The translations under genes were made by a program, and so were the position numbers. A DNA stretch of 64,000 nucleotides from Aquatica leii (Eukaryota; Arthropoda; Insecta; Coleoptera; Lampyridae), in NCBI GenBank assembly GCA_035610365.1, contig CM069432.1, positions 12,524,001 to 12,588,000 on the forward strand, given 5' to 3'. The notes under the pieces were generated by a model. The model was given only the letters and a program-made list of their open reading frames with translations. It did no database searches and was not told the origin of the DNA. Positions within the stretch are counted from its first letter, which is position 1, and every line of letters starts with the position of its first letter. Of this stretch, positions 50,322 through 61,479 are shown in pieces.

Positions 50322-52669
50322 CCCAGCAAACACAAAGATGTCCCAAGGACGTCTCGGGGACATGATGTTGCGGATCGCTGATTGTCTCAAGGTCATTCCT
50401 TTTTAGTTCTGTGTACGTCCTAAAGACGTTCATGGGACGTTCCTTTGTCACAACTGTGTGCATCTCTACGATGTCCTTATACGACATCCTTGCGCATCCG
50501 AAACGGGACGTCTCTGTTAGATGATTGTAGGATATGTAAGAGGTAGTCATTCTTTCCCATTTCTACATATTGAATTGGAAAAATATTTATATATAGTACA
50601 TAGCATAAGTATATAGTAATTACGAGAGCTCGAGCGCAGTACTCTGTGGTTCGAGTGTAATTCAGTTAAGTGACTCAGTTAAGTAAAAAACAAGAATTGA
50701 GAAAAGAAATAGCAACTAATATGTCGATCGATACTTTCAATGCAACGTATGTTGGGCGAGATACTTTTTCTGTTGTTTAATTCATAGGCTTTTAAGCAAT
50801 GATTTACTCGAGCTCTCGTAATTACTACTATATATGTATATTATATTTTTATCAAGAAATGTACCTTTTTTAAAATGTTTTTGGAACGCCATCTTGTGGT
50901 AAAAATACCACGTATGATAATATAGAAAACTACAAATTAGTACGGAGGGTAGAAAAGTTGTCATTGGATTTAATGACAGCGAAAGTCAATGATCTATTGA
51001 CTCCGTACTAATTTATAGTTTTCTATATTATCATACGTGGTATTTTTACCACAGGATGGCGTTCCAAAAACATTTTAAATATGTTGGTAATGTCTACACG
51101 ACATAAAAGAGTACGGCTGTCTGTCAGTATTATTAAATTTTTTAATCTTCTCGATCCCGGCGTTCTTTGGCCCTGGATTTTTTTAAGTGGCGCCTGAAAC
51201 AATGCAACTACATAAGAGATGGTAATCGTCATGTAGAACCGATAAAAAAGTTAATACAAAAAACTTATTTTGGTATTTCAATGTTTCTATGTAATTATTG
51301 ATTCATTTTTTTGACGATTATATTATTGATTAAATCATAAAAGATGATCGATTACAACCAGTTAAAAATTGTTTAAATCGTTTTTTAAAAAAAATTTTGT
51401 AAATACGTCAGTTTTGCAAATTCATTAAGAATTTTTATACGTTTCGCATTTACATTTCATCAGAGGAATGTGATAAAAACAAAATTTTTTTAGACGTATT
51501 TTTAACTACCTAACTAATTATTATGGAAACAGTAATACAATACGAGAAATCCGCACACTAATCATAACTATAATACTATATATGAACTAAGACGCTGTTA
51601 CCAAGAACGCGATAACGTTAAAGTTTCTTAGTTAGATAAGCGATTTTGTGCCTTATCGGTCATGTTGCAGGTAGTGGGTGAATCTTTGGATAAATTATTG
51701 TGAATCGCGACGATAAAAGTCGTGAGATAACGTCACGCTTTTAAACCTTTAATACAAAGAAAACATTTTCTTAATAATTTTTTGAGTAAAAAAATTTTTT
51801 TTTGTATAAAATAAATATTTTCGATTCACCGCATAGGTATGCGCGCAAGATGGGGTTTTTAATAACCATTATTAACAATTGTGATGTTTTAATTTCGATA
51901 ATTTTTTTATTAATTTTTAGTACTTAATTCAAAATAATAATTATAAATGATTTATACATTATAAATAAATACAAGGTACCAAATAAATTTGTTTATGCAC
52001 TAAAACACCCCAAAAACGTTAGATAATAAAATAAATAACAGATAAACAAAGTAGCGTACGGGTGTTGAGTAGGCACCAAGAATGAAAGTGGGCACGCGCA
52101 CTTAGTTTGCATTTGTTTTCCCGCATAGGACATCCCATTGTACGTTCTTCATTGACATCCTGAGGACGTCCTATTAAAGACATCCGTTCGTTTTAAAGCC
52201 TGGGATGTAAAGACATCATTTGGACATAAAACGAACGTCCCTGTGACGTCGTGTGCTTACTGGGAAGTAAATCACACGCATCAACATCTTCAAAATATTT
52301 GTTATATCAAAAGAAAGATTAGTTAGAGTAACCGAAATTGATGGATGGATAATATTTATTTAACTGTCCTATATTTATATCATTGATTAATTTATATTTA
52401 TATATAATGAATGTATAATCCTGTTCTAATTTTATTTGATAAGTAATTATAAATAAACATTCGCATTAGGTATTATGAAAATTCTCCTTTTCAATTTTTT
52501 TTAAAATCAATTGTTTTCTCGCATAGGACATCATATCGTACGTTCTTCATTGACATCCTGAGGACGTTCTATTAAAGACATCCTAAAGAGGTCAGTTTTA
52601 AAGCACGGGATGTAAAGACATCATTTGGACATAAAACGAACGTCTCTGGGACGTCGTGTGTTTACTGGG
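50322..52669. mobile_element. CCCAG-end element, type 2 (GGACGTC-rich), between integrase tail and macro domain
   Basis: Left end CCCAGCAAACACAAAGATGT; right end (reverse complement) CCCAGTAAACACACGACGTC. TT is repeated on both sides (50320-50321 and 52670-52671) and the Gypsy sequence resumes directly. Near both ends are many copies of GGACGTC and GACATCC words. The right terminus is duplicated (about 52125-52264 and 52507-52669). The interior holds two palindromes and no gene; 51080-52120 shows nothing recognisable. Confidence 0.78.
50871..51077. repeat. Long hairpin, 77-base arms
   Basis: Arms 50871-50947 and 51001-51077 are reverse complements with only two mismatches; the loop is 53 bases. 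The arms contain GGAACGCCATC and CCACGTATGATAATATAG. A smaller palindrome (ATATAGTAATTACGAGAGCT, 50611-50634 and 50808-50834) lies just left. Confidence 0.9.
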
Positions 52670-52671
52670 TT

Positions 52672-53080
52672 AGGTTTGGAGTTACAACTGGGGAACAACA
52701 AGACCTGTCCCAACAAGAAAAGATTACGCCATCGCACATTGCTTAAGCGAGGATCTTGAAATGTCGAGATAGAGGTTGCAGTCGTATTTAAAAAGAAGTT
52801 TGGACGATTAGATAAACTATAAAAATAGGAATCGGTGGTCGGAAAGGTTTTTAAACTACGTGATTACCAAACGCTTCATTTTTCTATCTGGTCACCAAGA
52901 AGCTATACGAAAATCTGTGGCGAGCATTATGGAATCTCAAGAGAGTTTCACAATATTAAGAAATTTTGGCTTAGATCACTGAAAATGACAGTGACAGTTA
53001 GAAATATGTTGGAGGTCGTCTTCCGAGGAACAGACGTTCTAGTGTTGGTCTGCAGTTACCATATAGGTAGAACATAGGGT
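52672..53080 (+). pseudogene. Macro domain (OARD1/TARG1-type), Gypsy copy 3, frameshifted
   Basis: Collinear with the copy 2 macro region over 52672-52906 (the codons for AHC, SED, VFKKKFG and LVTKK are recognisable but spread over frames with stops). It then extends past where copy 2 stops: an LYENLW segment, a degenerate GLD stretch near 52970 (where TARG1 enzymes have the catalytic aspartate) and a good end NMLEVVFRGTDVLVLVCSYH (53009-53065). This supplies the missing C-terminal third and confirms a full-length macro domain in the family. The end recurs in copy 1. Dead in this copy. Confidence 0.8.
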
Positions 53081-53473
53081 CACAAAAAGTCCATTGACTG
53101 CTACTTTTACGCTCAACGAGTTGCCACAATCATTTCTACCGGTGTCAACACATCAAGATAGTAGAAGTTATTTACTTATAGCAATAAAAGCATTTCATAA
53201 ACCAGAAAATGTGATAAATAATAGGAGTCTTGCAGTGCAGACTACCTAAGAACATTATTATACAAGATAAATCACTGTATAATTTTTTAGTCAGAAAAAT
53301 CAGTTTCTTTATTAACATCTCTGGTACTCATTAGAAAAATAAAAGATAAAATTAGTAAAAACGAATGTATTATTTGTACACAATTATTATAAAATTAATA
53401 ATAAGAAATAAGATTATTAACTATAATAGCTAAAGTTCAATTAGAACCAGTCTTAAAATATACATTTTCAACA

Positions 53474-54305
53474 TTAAGTTTGATAAAGTAAATATTCTTT
53501 TAACATTTTGGGTAAAGGCAATGCCGAAACTCCTTTTGTTGTAATATGTTGCAAGATAGAATCTCGACAAGCTGATTGAAGAGTCGGTACTAAAACAAAG
53601 CAAATGACACCTCCATTGATGATTACAGACAAATAAAATACCTCCGTAAAGTTGAATGATTCTCACTTTCTTTGTGGTACCGTATACATCTACAACAACG
53701 TATAAAGGTGCATCATTGTATGGTATATGTTTAACGCAAGCACCTAAATCTTCTCCGTTAATTATATAATGCATATTTGCTTCACGTTCATTTATCGGCA
53801 CATACATAACACCAATTCGACTACCGGTATCAGTAGGCAATATATCACGAGTATGTTTAATAGGTTTTAAAATACTTAAAGGTACGGTTCCTCTACATGT
53901 TCTAATTACTCCATTATCACTACGTAGCTTTTTATAACTACCACTGCTACCAGCCTTAGCTTGATGTTCATATTCATATACATTATTATGAGCCTTAGTA
54001 ATTCCATAGATCCATGACGTTCCCATGCAGGCTAAGTCTGGCAATGCAAATTGGGGTACACCAGCTCGAAAAATCGTATAGGGATCTAACTGGGTTAAAC
54101 CTAATCGCATGTGCCCACTCCAACCACGTTCATTTTGATCAATCTCCAACAAAAATATTTCTCCAGGTTGAAGAGGCTTTTCGCTAAATGTTAATGCATT
54201 AGCAAAGCTTGTTTGGCGGTATGCAACTGTGTTGTCTTCCGATAATTTAATATTCTCTCCATGGTATGGGTGAAACCTGGTAATGTAAGTCCTTGCATTT
54301 GCCAT
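53474..54305 (-). CDS. NEURL2: Neuralized-like protein 2 (NHR domain plus SOCS box), complete
   Basis: Substrate adaptor of a cullin-type ubiquitin ligase; in vertebrates it acts in muscle. Exon 1 54305-53642 starts [20 protein letters not shown] and covers the NHR domain ([37 protein letters not shown]). A 52-base intron (donor GTATTT, acceptor TTTTAG) leads to exon 2, 53589-53474. This encodes a SOCS box with [20 protein letters not shown] and LKEYLLYQ before TAA. The product is 259 residues; the known human protein is 285. Reading through the intron gives a 291-codon frame, but that loses the SOCS box, so the spliced form is clearly right. No damage seen. Confidence 0.93.
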
Positions 54306-55034
54306 ATTATTTTTCTTACAAATTTTACTACATTTTCTTAAGTTTTTAAGCTAAAATTTGTACTTTGTATAAATATACGCATTATTTTGCTTATATTTTA
54401 AAATATTAAAATATTTTATTTATTTATATAGTTTCTTTAATACTACCAACAGTCGAATATAATATTTTAAAATCCCTAGTTTATTCTAACCAGTTTCATA
54501 ATTTCTAACCTCTTTTCTTAACTTGAGCTAGTGAGTTTATTTAAGCGTTTTTTAACTATTAGAACGTTTATCACGAATTAGTGAAATTAAAATGATTTTA
54601 AACTTTGTTTAATAAAAAAAATCTTATTTAATATTTAGTGATTGCGTTTTAAATATAAAAGTTTGTATACAAGGTAAGTCATTGTTTATCACTTTTTCTT
54701 ACCGCAATGATTCATAATAAACGAAAATAAATAAAAGTTATTAGTGTTGACATATCTTTAAATCCATTTAAACGTTAAGAACTTAATTGCTACGTATAAA
54801 TGATAATTTATCTTATATGATTGTTTGAATGTATATAAATTCGACCACCGGAATTGCGACTTTACCTTCTATTTTTTTTTACTTTACTTGCACGTGCTAG
54901 TTATAACTTAAACATTTATCAACTTTCATCGACTTTCATTCATTAATTTAGTCCGTTTATTTGTGAACTTTTTGTTAGCACCATAAGTGTTATGTTTATT
55001 GCAACTGGGATAGTTGGGAACTAACCAGCTAACA
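54306..55034. other. 5' flank of the NEURL2-like gene
   Basis: AT-rich, no repeat recognised. 54830-54960 has a promoter-like look (GTATATAAATTCG at 54832-54844 on the plus strand), but no gene follows it in that direction. Confidence 0.35.
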
Positions 55035-55405
55035 TTCTAACAGCTCTATCAAGCTGGCGAGCACTCGACATTGATACGTCTTAATGACGTGTCGTACGTG
55101 ATTTTGACGTCAATAAAACGTAATGTGCTGCCTGGGTGGTGCCGCTGCACATGACCACTAACTAAGCTAGCAGATACGCGTTTTTTTTCAGTTCCAGTAC
55201 GAGTTACAAAAAATTAGCCGGGTCTGCACTTGTACTGCTACAGTAGAATTTCAAGCTAGCGGATCAGTGGTTTCTTCGGACTCAGGTCAACTTACACCTG
55301 CGCGATCGGTATAACAAAAAAGCTTTAATCAAGCAACAAATTATCCACCAGTTTATGTTCTGCCGCTCCAGAGTGCTCGCTAGCTTAATAGAGCTCATTC
55401 TAACA
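55035..55405. repeat. Inverted-repeat element (probable MITE)
   Basis: Arms of about 33 bases, 55035-55066 and 55372-55405, share GAGCTCTAT.AAGCT.GCGAGCACTC with a few mismatches. The interior is GC-richer than the surroundings and has no gene. Exact ends and duplication not resolved. Confidence 0.55.
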
Positions 55406-55864
55406 CCGTTAGATAGGGAGGAAACAACACAAGTTTTAACAATAGTTACATCGGATATGAGATTCCTATATTTAAATAAAAAAACAATACTCAAATTAAT
55501 TTTATGTTCAAAATTCGTTTATATCAGTTACTCCAAATATCAGCTAATATATGAACAGTTGCACCGTTTACAAATAACATATATAATGTTATATATAAGT
55601 TTAACTGTATTCATTGCCATTTGGCTTACAAATTTGGTCGTGTTGTCTATACATATATACTACATTTTCTTATCCCTTCTCCCCCCTTAACTTTTTCCTC
55701 CTGCTCCATACTTCCTCCATCCATTCCGCTCCTTTTCCGTTTTCATCTAAGATATCCACTATTTTCATCACCTCTTCTCTTAGTTCCCTGCATCTCTTTC
55801 TCATGTGGTTAAGGTCTTCCGTTTCTTCTCCACATAGCCTGCACAACTTTTCTGGTTCTTCTTT

Positions 55865-58790
55865 TCAATATTTGTTCCCTAACTCCTCGTTGCCACATCT
55901 GAACCTTGCCACCATTTTTTTCCTTTTGTTGCTTTTAATCTCACTGTCTTTTAAATATTCCGGCACCCCTTCACCCTTGATATCTTTATAATTCTTATTA
56001 TATCTGCTCTCTTTTATCTTTGTCCATCTTTCTTGTTTTTCGATGTCTCTATCTCTCCTTATTATTTCTTCCCTTATCCCTACTCCCTCTTCTCTTAATC
56101 TCTCCACTTCTTCACTCGTGTACCCGTTTTTTTTGTAATACTCTTCTCTGCCCTCCTGCCCGTACTTCACTTTCCCTCCCTTTATCTCTTTCCAACATTC
56201 TTGCAGAATTTTGCAATCCGTTCTTTCCCTCATTTCTTCCTCGTATTTTATTGCTCTTTTTCCTGTCTCCACCCTTGTTTTTTCTATCTGTACCTCCTCT
56301 CTCACAGTATACCCCGGTGTATCCCTGTCCAATCCTAACACCCATCTCCAGTATTTTTCCTGTAGCCCCATATTTCCGCTCCATACATTACCACCCCCTT
56401 TATTAATTTTTCGAACAGCAATTTTCTTTTTTTATATCCATCTTGAATACTCTTTCCCCCACACCCCAGACTTGTCCTATTAGCCTGTTTCCTTTCTTCA
56501 CCCTTTCCTTTATGTGTTCTCCCTCTTTATTATCCTGTTTCATCGTGTAGTCCAGGTATGTAAATTCCTTCACTTGTTGCACTTTCTCATCACTCCATCT
56601 CCACTCCTCTCTTTTTCTTTTCCCCATCCTTTTCTAAATATCATTATCTTTGTTTTCTCCGTGTTTACTTCCATTTCTTTTTTTCATATATTTCTCTAGC
56701 GTTTTCATCATCTCTTTCATTTCCTTTTCCTCCTTAGCCACCAGCACTATGTCATCCGCATACGCTAACGACCATACCTTAGCTTTCCCTACCACTATCC
56801 CTCCTGTCTGTTGTCCTCTCATTGTCTCTTCCAGATCCCCCGTATATACCGAGAACAGGCTTGGGCTCAGTGGACATCCCTGCCTCAACCCTCTCTTTGT
56901 TATGAATTTCTCACTCTCTTCCCCATTCACTTTAACCCTGCTTCTCGTTTCTTCGTATATTTCCTCTATTCTTTGTATTAATCTTTCATTGATTTTTTTC
57001 TTTTCATATATTCCCACAGCTTTTCCCTATTCACTTTGTCAAAAGCAGCTTTTAGGTCTACGAATGTGCTACCATTTTCCCTCTTTTTTCTAGTTCTTTA
57101 TTTGCTAAGTGTTTCATTATATATATGTTGTCTATCGCCCTTCTTCCTTTTCTGAATCCCGCTTGTCCGTCTGGTACCAAACTTCTTTCTTCTATTTCCT
57201 TCTGTAATCTTTCTTGCAGTATTGTCGCGTACAATTTGTATGCCGAGCTCAATAATGTTACCCCTCTATAATTCTCGACTTTCTTTTTTTCGCCTTTTTT
57301 ATGTATTGGGCATATTATTCCCTCTCTCCATCTCTCTGGGAATCCTTCCCCTTTCCATATTTTGTTTATTGTTTCCGTCATCCTTTTTGCTACATTTTCT
57401 CCCCCGTATATCCACTCTTCTCCTTGTATCCCATCTTCTCCTGTCGCCTTTCCTTTTTTTATATTCTTTATCGCCTCTATTATTTCTTCCTCCCTTATTC
57501 TATCCCTATCTCCTTCTTCTTGTCTTACTACCGCGTCTTTCCTTTTTTCTTTTTCCTGTTTTTGTTCTTCCCCTCCCAACAGGTTCCGAAAATATATCTC
57601 CCATTCTTTAATTTTTATTCCCTTTGTCGTCCTGTTTTTTTTTCCTCTGCTACTTTAGGTACTTCCATACATCTTCTTCCGTTTTTATTCCTTTAATCGG
57701 CTGCTCTTGTTTCTTTTGTTTTCCTCCTTCTTTCTGTCGCATGTTTTTGTATATTTTTACTGCTTCTTTGTATTCTTCTTTTTCTTTCTTCCCTTTTTTC
57801 CACTGTCTTAATGCTCTTCTTGCATTTTTCTTTGCTTCCTTGCATTCCTTAACCCACCATTTCTTCCATCCAGTTTTCTCCCCTTCCATTTTCTAAATCT
57901 GACTCTCTCTGTTGCTTTCTCCATCATCTCTCTCATTTCCTCTACACTTTCTTGTAATTCCTTCCCTATCCATACCGTTTTCCCTATTCTCTCTTTATAT
58001 CTTTTTATACTCTCTTCTGTCCACTTTTTTTTAAGTTATGTACTTCTCCTCTTCCTCTCTCTCTTCTCTTTCCCTTCCTTCCATTGTCAATTCCAATGGT
58101 TGATGGTCTGACCTTTTCTGCGGCCTCTTCATTTGTCATTACAAAATCTATTATTGATTCTCCCCTTCCTCCTATGTACGTAAATTCCCCCTTTCCATCT
58201 TCTTCTCTGTTCCCGTTCATTATTTCCCACCCTTTTTCGTTGCACAATTCCAGCAGTTCCTCTCCCTCTTTATTTATCACCTTGTTCTTTGTTTGTCTCT
58301 TTCCCGTCCCTTTTCTTTCTTGTATTCCCCCCTCTTCCCCTATTCTTGCGTTGAAGTCCCCTCCTACTATTATCAATCCCTCATCCCTCTCTTCTATCAT
58401 CTCTTCTATGTTTTTCCTTGTCTCTTTCATTCTACTGCTATAAACCGTCACTACTTTTATTTTTGTTTTTCCCCACCGCATGTTCCTTTCTACAACTCCT
58501 CTTCTCTGTTGCACTTTCTCCTTCTTTTCCTGGTTCAACAATTTTTTCTTATTTCCGTTATTATCCCCCCCTTTGCTCTCCCTTTTTTCTTTTCTCTCTT
58601 TATGCATGTTGCACCACCGACTTAAATTCCTCCGGCAACTCTTTTTCCCACCACTCCCATTCTTTTTCTTCCATCCATGTTTCCTGTAATCCCACTACAT
58701 CCTGTTCCTTGATGTACTTCCAGAAATCATGTTCCTTGTTTTTTATTCCTGCTACGTTCCAAAACAATACTCTCAGCTCACTAATCTCCC
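55865..58790 (-). pseudogene. ORF2 of the purine-rich non-LTR element (EN, RT)
   Basis: From the right: endonuclease N-terminus (RVLFWNVAGIKNKEHDFWKY, VGLQETWMEE, about 58790-58630). The rest is at 58607-58005, with VVTVYSSRMKETRKNIEEMI, IIVGGDFNARIGEEGG and SIIDFVMT. RT is at 57579-56634 with GEDGIQGEEWIYGG, YRGVTLLSSAYKLYATILQE, GLRQGCPLSPSLFSVYTGDL and LAYADDIVLVAKEE. The C-terminal part at 56627-55865 has FTYLDYTMKQDN and YWRWVLGLDRDTPGYTVREE. Frameshifts near 58005, 57650, 57058, 56634 and 56400 inactivate it. Motifs are otherwise well kept. Confidence 0.82.
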
Positions 58791-58799
58791 CCCGTGCTT

Positions 58800-59678
58800 C
58801 TTCCTCACTTTATTTTTTTCTCCCTTCTTTTTCTTTTCCATTTCCATCTCTCATTATTCCTTTTCTTTGCCGTTGCGTCAACTTTCCCTCCTTTACCACC
58901 CCCCCTTTTCCCTTTAGTTTTTTGGCTTTTGGGTGCCCACTTTCTCTCCTCTTTCTCTGCACAGTCCCCTATCCTTGTCGTTCCATATGTATCTGTCTCC
59001 GTCTATCTCCATTTTTCTGTACCCTACCCATACTCTTTTCCTTCCGCTCTTTTTCCACCGCTATGTTCATTATTTCTCTTTGCACTATTCTTTCCTCCCA
59101 TGTCAAATCGTGACTTATTTATTTTCTTGTTTTCTTTAGTTTTTTCTTCTCCTCCATTACCTTTTGTTTTTCCTCCCATCCTCCGATTTCCGCCACCACA
59201 ATCTCATTTTTCTTCACTTTGTTTATCACTGCCACTTTTTTACCTCTACTTTTACATTTAATTTTTCTTCCAGCATCACTGCTAAATCTTTTTGTGGTTT
59301 TTCACTTCTTCACCCCTTTATCACAATATTATTCTTTCTTTTCCATCTTTCCTCGTCTTCCGCTTTTTTTCTCCAGTTTTTCTATTCTCTCCACCAGTTT
59401 CTCTTTTTCTTTCTCCCACTTCTTTTCTCTTTCTCCCGTTTCTTTTTCATTTCTTTGATTTCTTGTCTTATTCCTTGCATATTTTCTTCCATCTGTTTCA
59501 TCATTTCTCTCATTAATTCTTTTAACTTCTCCATTTCTTTCCTTCCTCCTTCTGTTCTTGAGGTTTTTTCTTCGTTCTCCTCCGATATCTTTTTAATGTC
59601 TGGTGATCTTGTTTTCTTTCCTCTTTCAAATATTTGTTGCCTTTCTTTTTCCTCTTCCTCTCTCTCTCTTTTATTCAT
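58800..59678 (-). pseudogene. ORF1-like coiled-coil region of the purine-rich element
   Basis: Minus frame from ATG 59678 reads a lysine/glutamate-rich coiled coil (MNKREREEEEKERQQIFERG, then RTEGGRKEMEKLKELMREMM). Further leftward frames stay purine-rich to the ORF2 start. This suits an RNA-binding ORF1, but no specific domain is visible. 59690-59770 is an ATTTATTT-type run at its 5' edge. Confidence 0.5.
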
Positions 59679-59770
59679 CCCTTTCCCCCTTTTGTTATTA
59701 CTTATTATTTATTATTTATTTATTAATTTAGTTATTTATTTAATTTTTTTTTTCTTTATTAATTTTTAAA

Positions 59771-61410
59771 TTTATTGTTACTATGATTCTTTCTAACTGT
59801 ATTTAATTAACGCCCGCCACAAATATTAGAAAAGTATATAAATAAAAGTTTGTATTTCACTGTTATCACAAGCGCGCGCTTGATCTTTAAACAAGTCCGC
59901 GATATCCGCTCGCATTCGCACGCGTTATCTGAGCCACCTATATCTTCTTATCCCTAATTTTAATGTACTTATTTCATATACGTATAAAGACTATACCGAT
60001 ACCATTACATTGCTGCAATAAGTGTAAAGTGAAGCAAAGATTGTGAAACAGAGATATTAAAATCGCATAAGTTCATGTCTTAATTTCCCAATATCGTTTA
60101 TGCGCACACGCAAAATATTTTGTTGTTATTGGTTGGTGTTTCGCGTCATTTACATGCAGTTTACACTAACGGCGTCCATCTTGCATCGAAGTGATTGTTA
60201 TACTTTGTTATATTTTAGACAATCATCGTGTTCAATTAACAAAATTAATTATCGAAATATTTCTGAATGTAAGATTGTATCATGAATCATAATAAACTTT
60301 TAGAATATAATGAAACAATGTAAGATACGAATGTAATGGTTTTAATTTTTTTAAATATATAATTTCATTGAAATAATTCGTTTATTTTGTATTATTCTAA
60401 TTGTCCGGGCTGAGTGGCTAAATTCAAATCTTTTTCATGCTTTTATTTATTATTATCTTTAAATAAAACAATATGAAAGGTAAAAATTTTGTGTTTCAAA
60501 TTGCTAACTAGTTTTGTTATTTAATATTAATGGTTTAATACTATATGATATTGATATAATATCCGATGGTAACAAATTCAACTTGCCATATTTATATGTG
60601 AATGGAGACTAATAGTAACTAGTAGGAACAGGACACTAAGGGCCAAATGCGAATAGTTGGGATCTATAACATGTATGATCTTACAAGTTTTCTATTAAGA
60701 AATTACTTATAATAACCACTTAAGTTTGTAAATCCTCCTTATTTAGTATTACGCAGAATGAATAATATTTTCTCTGATACAAGTGCTTTCTTCAATAATT
60801 TTTACATAAAATCAAATCGTTTACAAACTTTGGAAATTAACATATTAAGGTGTGGAGTAGGTATAATTTCTTATTTTCCAAAAAAGTCACAACAGAAAAT
60901 ATAACCTAAAATACATTTAAAAAACCCATATAAAAAACCACTTTTAATTCATGAAAATAGCCAATCAACGTTCAAGTTTTTACATTTGCGCTTTCAATGC
61001 ATTGAGTATTAAGAGACAGACTTATGCAAGATGTATATAGCTCCGTTTCAAGATGTTTGCTTCACTAATTGTCATACATGCTCGGTATAGTCTTTAATAC
61101 GTATATGACTTATTTACTACTCACATTAATACTGTACTTCTAATCCTTTCTTCACTTCACATTCCTCACCACGCACACGTAAATTAATTGCTGTAAATCA
61201 CTTTAAATTACCCAAAACTCCGCACTACTATTAAACACGTCCTCATTCAATCACCTTCAAAACACGACCTCATATATAATGTTATATATTTATATATATA
61301 TTTGTTAGCAAAATGTCAGTCAACTGTTTTTGAAGTTTCGCACTAATTGACTTTTTCCTTACATTTTTGCAATTAAAGTTTCTCGTGTATAATTAAATCT
61401 GAAATTGTAA
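59771..61410. other. Intergenic AT-rich stretch
   Basis: No supported gene. It contains short AT runs (ATATATTTATATATATAT near 61280) and a GC-richer island near 59870-59930. Nothing recognised. Confidence 0.4.
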
Positions 61411-61479
61411 GTTTGGAGTACTTTAAAGAAAAGTATCGTCTATCCGTTGTAAAGCGCCATACGCGTGTGATAAGTTATA

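Larger units (their letters stand above)
48540..53160. mobile_element. Ty3/Gypsy element with macro domain, copy 3 (rearranged)
   Basis: Third copy of the family. The RT-RNase H half is inverted (48540-49573, minus strand), while the second half of integrase and the macro domain run forward (49609-50321 and 52672-53160). The first half of integrase is missing at the inversion point near 49574-49608. A 2.35-kb MITE-like element splits integrase tail from macro domain. Extensively mutated. Confidence 0.83.
55660..59700 (-). mobile_element. Purine-rich non-LTR retrotransposon
   Basis: On the minus strand: ORF1-like coiled-coil region, endonuclease, RT with YADD and a C-terminal region. The coding strand is overwhelmingly A and G, giving proteins dominated by K, E, R and G. 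The plus strand therefore shows many long but meaningless T/C-rich frames. Similar K/E-rich endonuclease-RT elements are common in Hymenoptera (memory, not tested). Several frameshifts. Confidence 0.82.

Noticed and set aside
53430..53640. C-terminal extension of the 291-codon NEURL2 frame
   Set aside because: It is read-through of a 52-base GT-AG intron. Splicing restores a canonical SOCS box and stop at 53474.
55621..59769. Many long plus-strand frames (up to 231 codons) rich in F, L, S and P
   Set aside because: They are antisense shadows of the purine-rich non-LTR element. The minus strand carries clear endonuclease and RT motifs, while the plus frames are just translated T/C runs.
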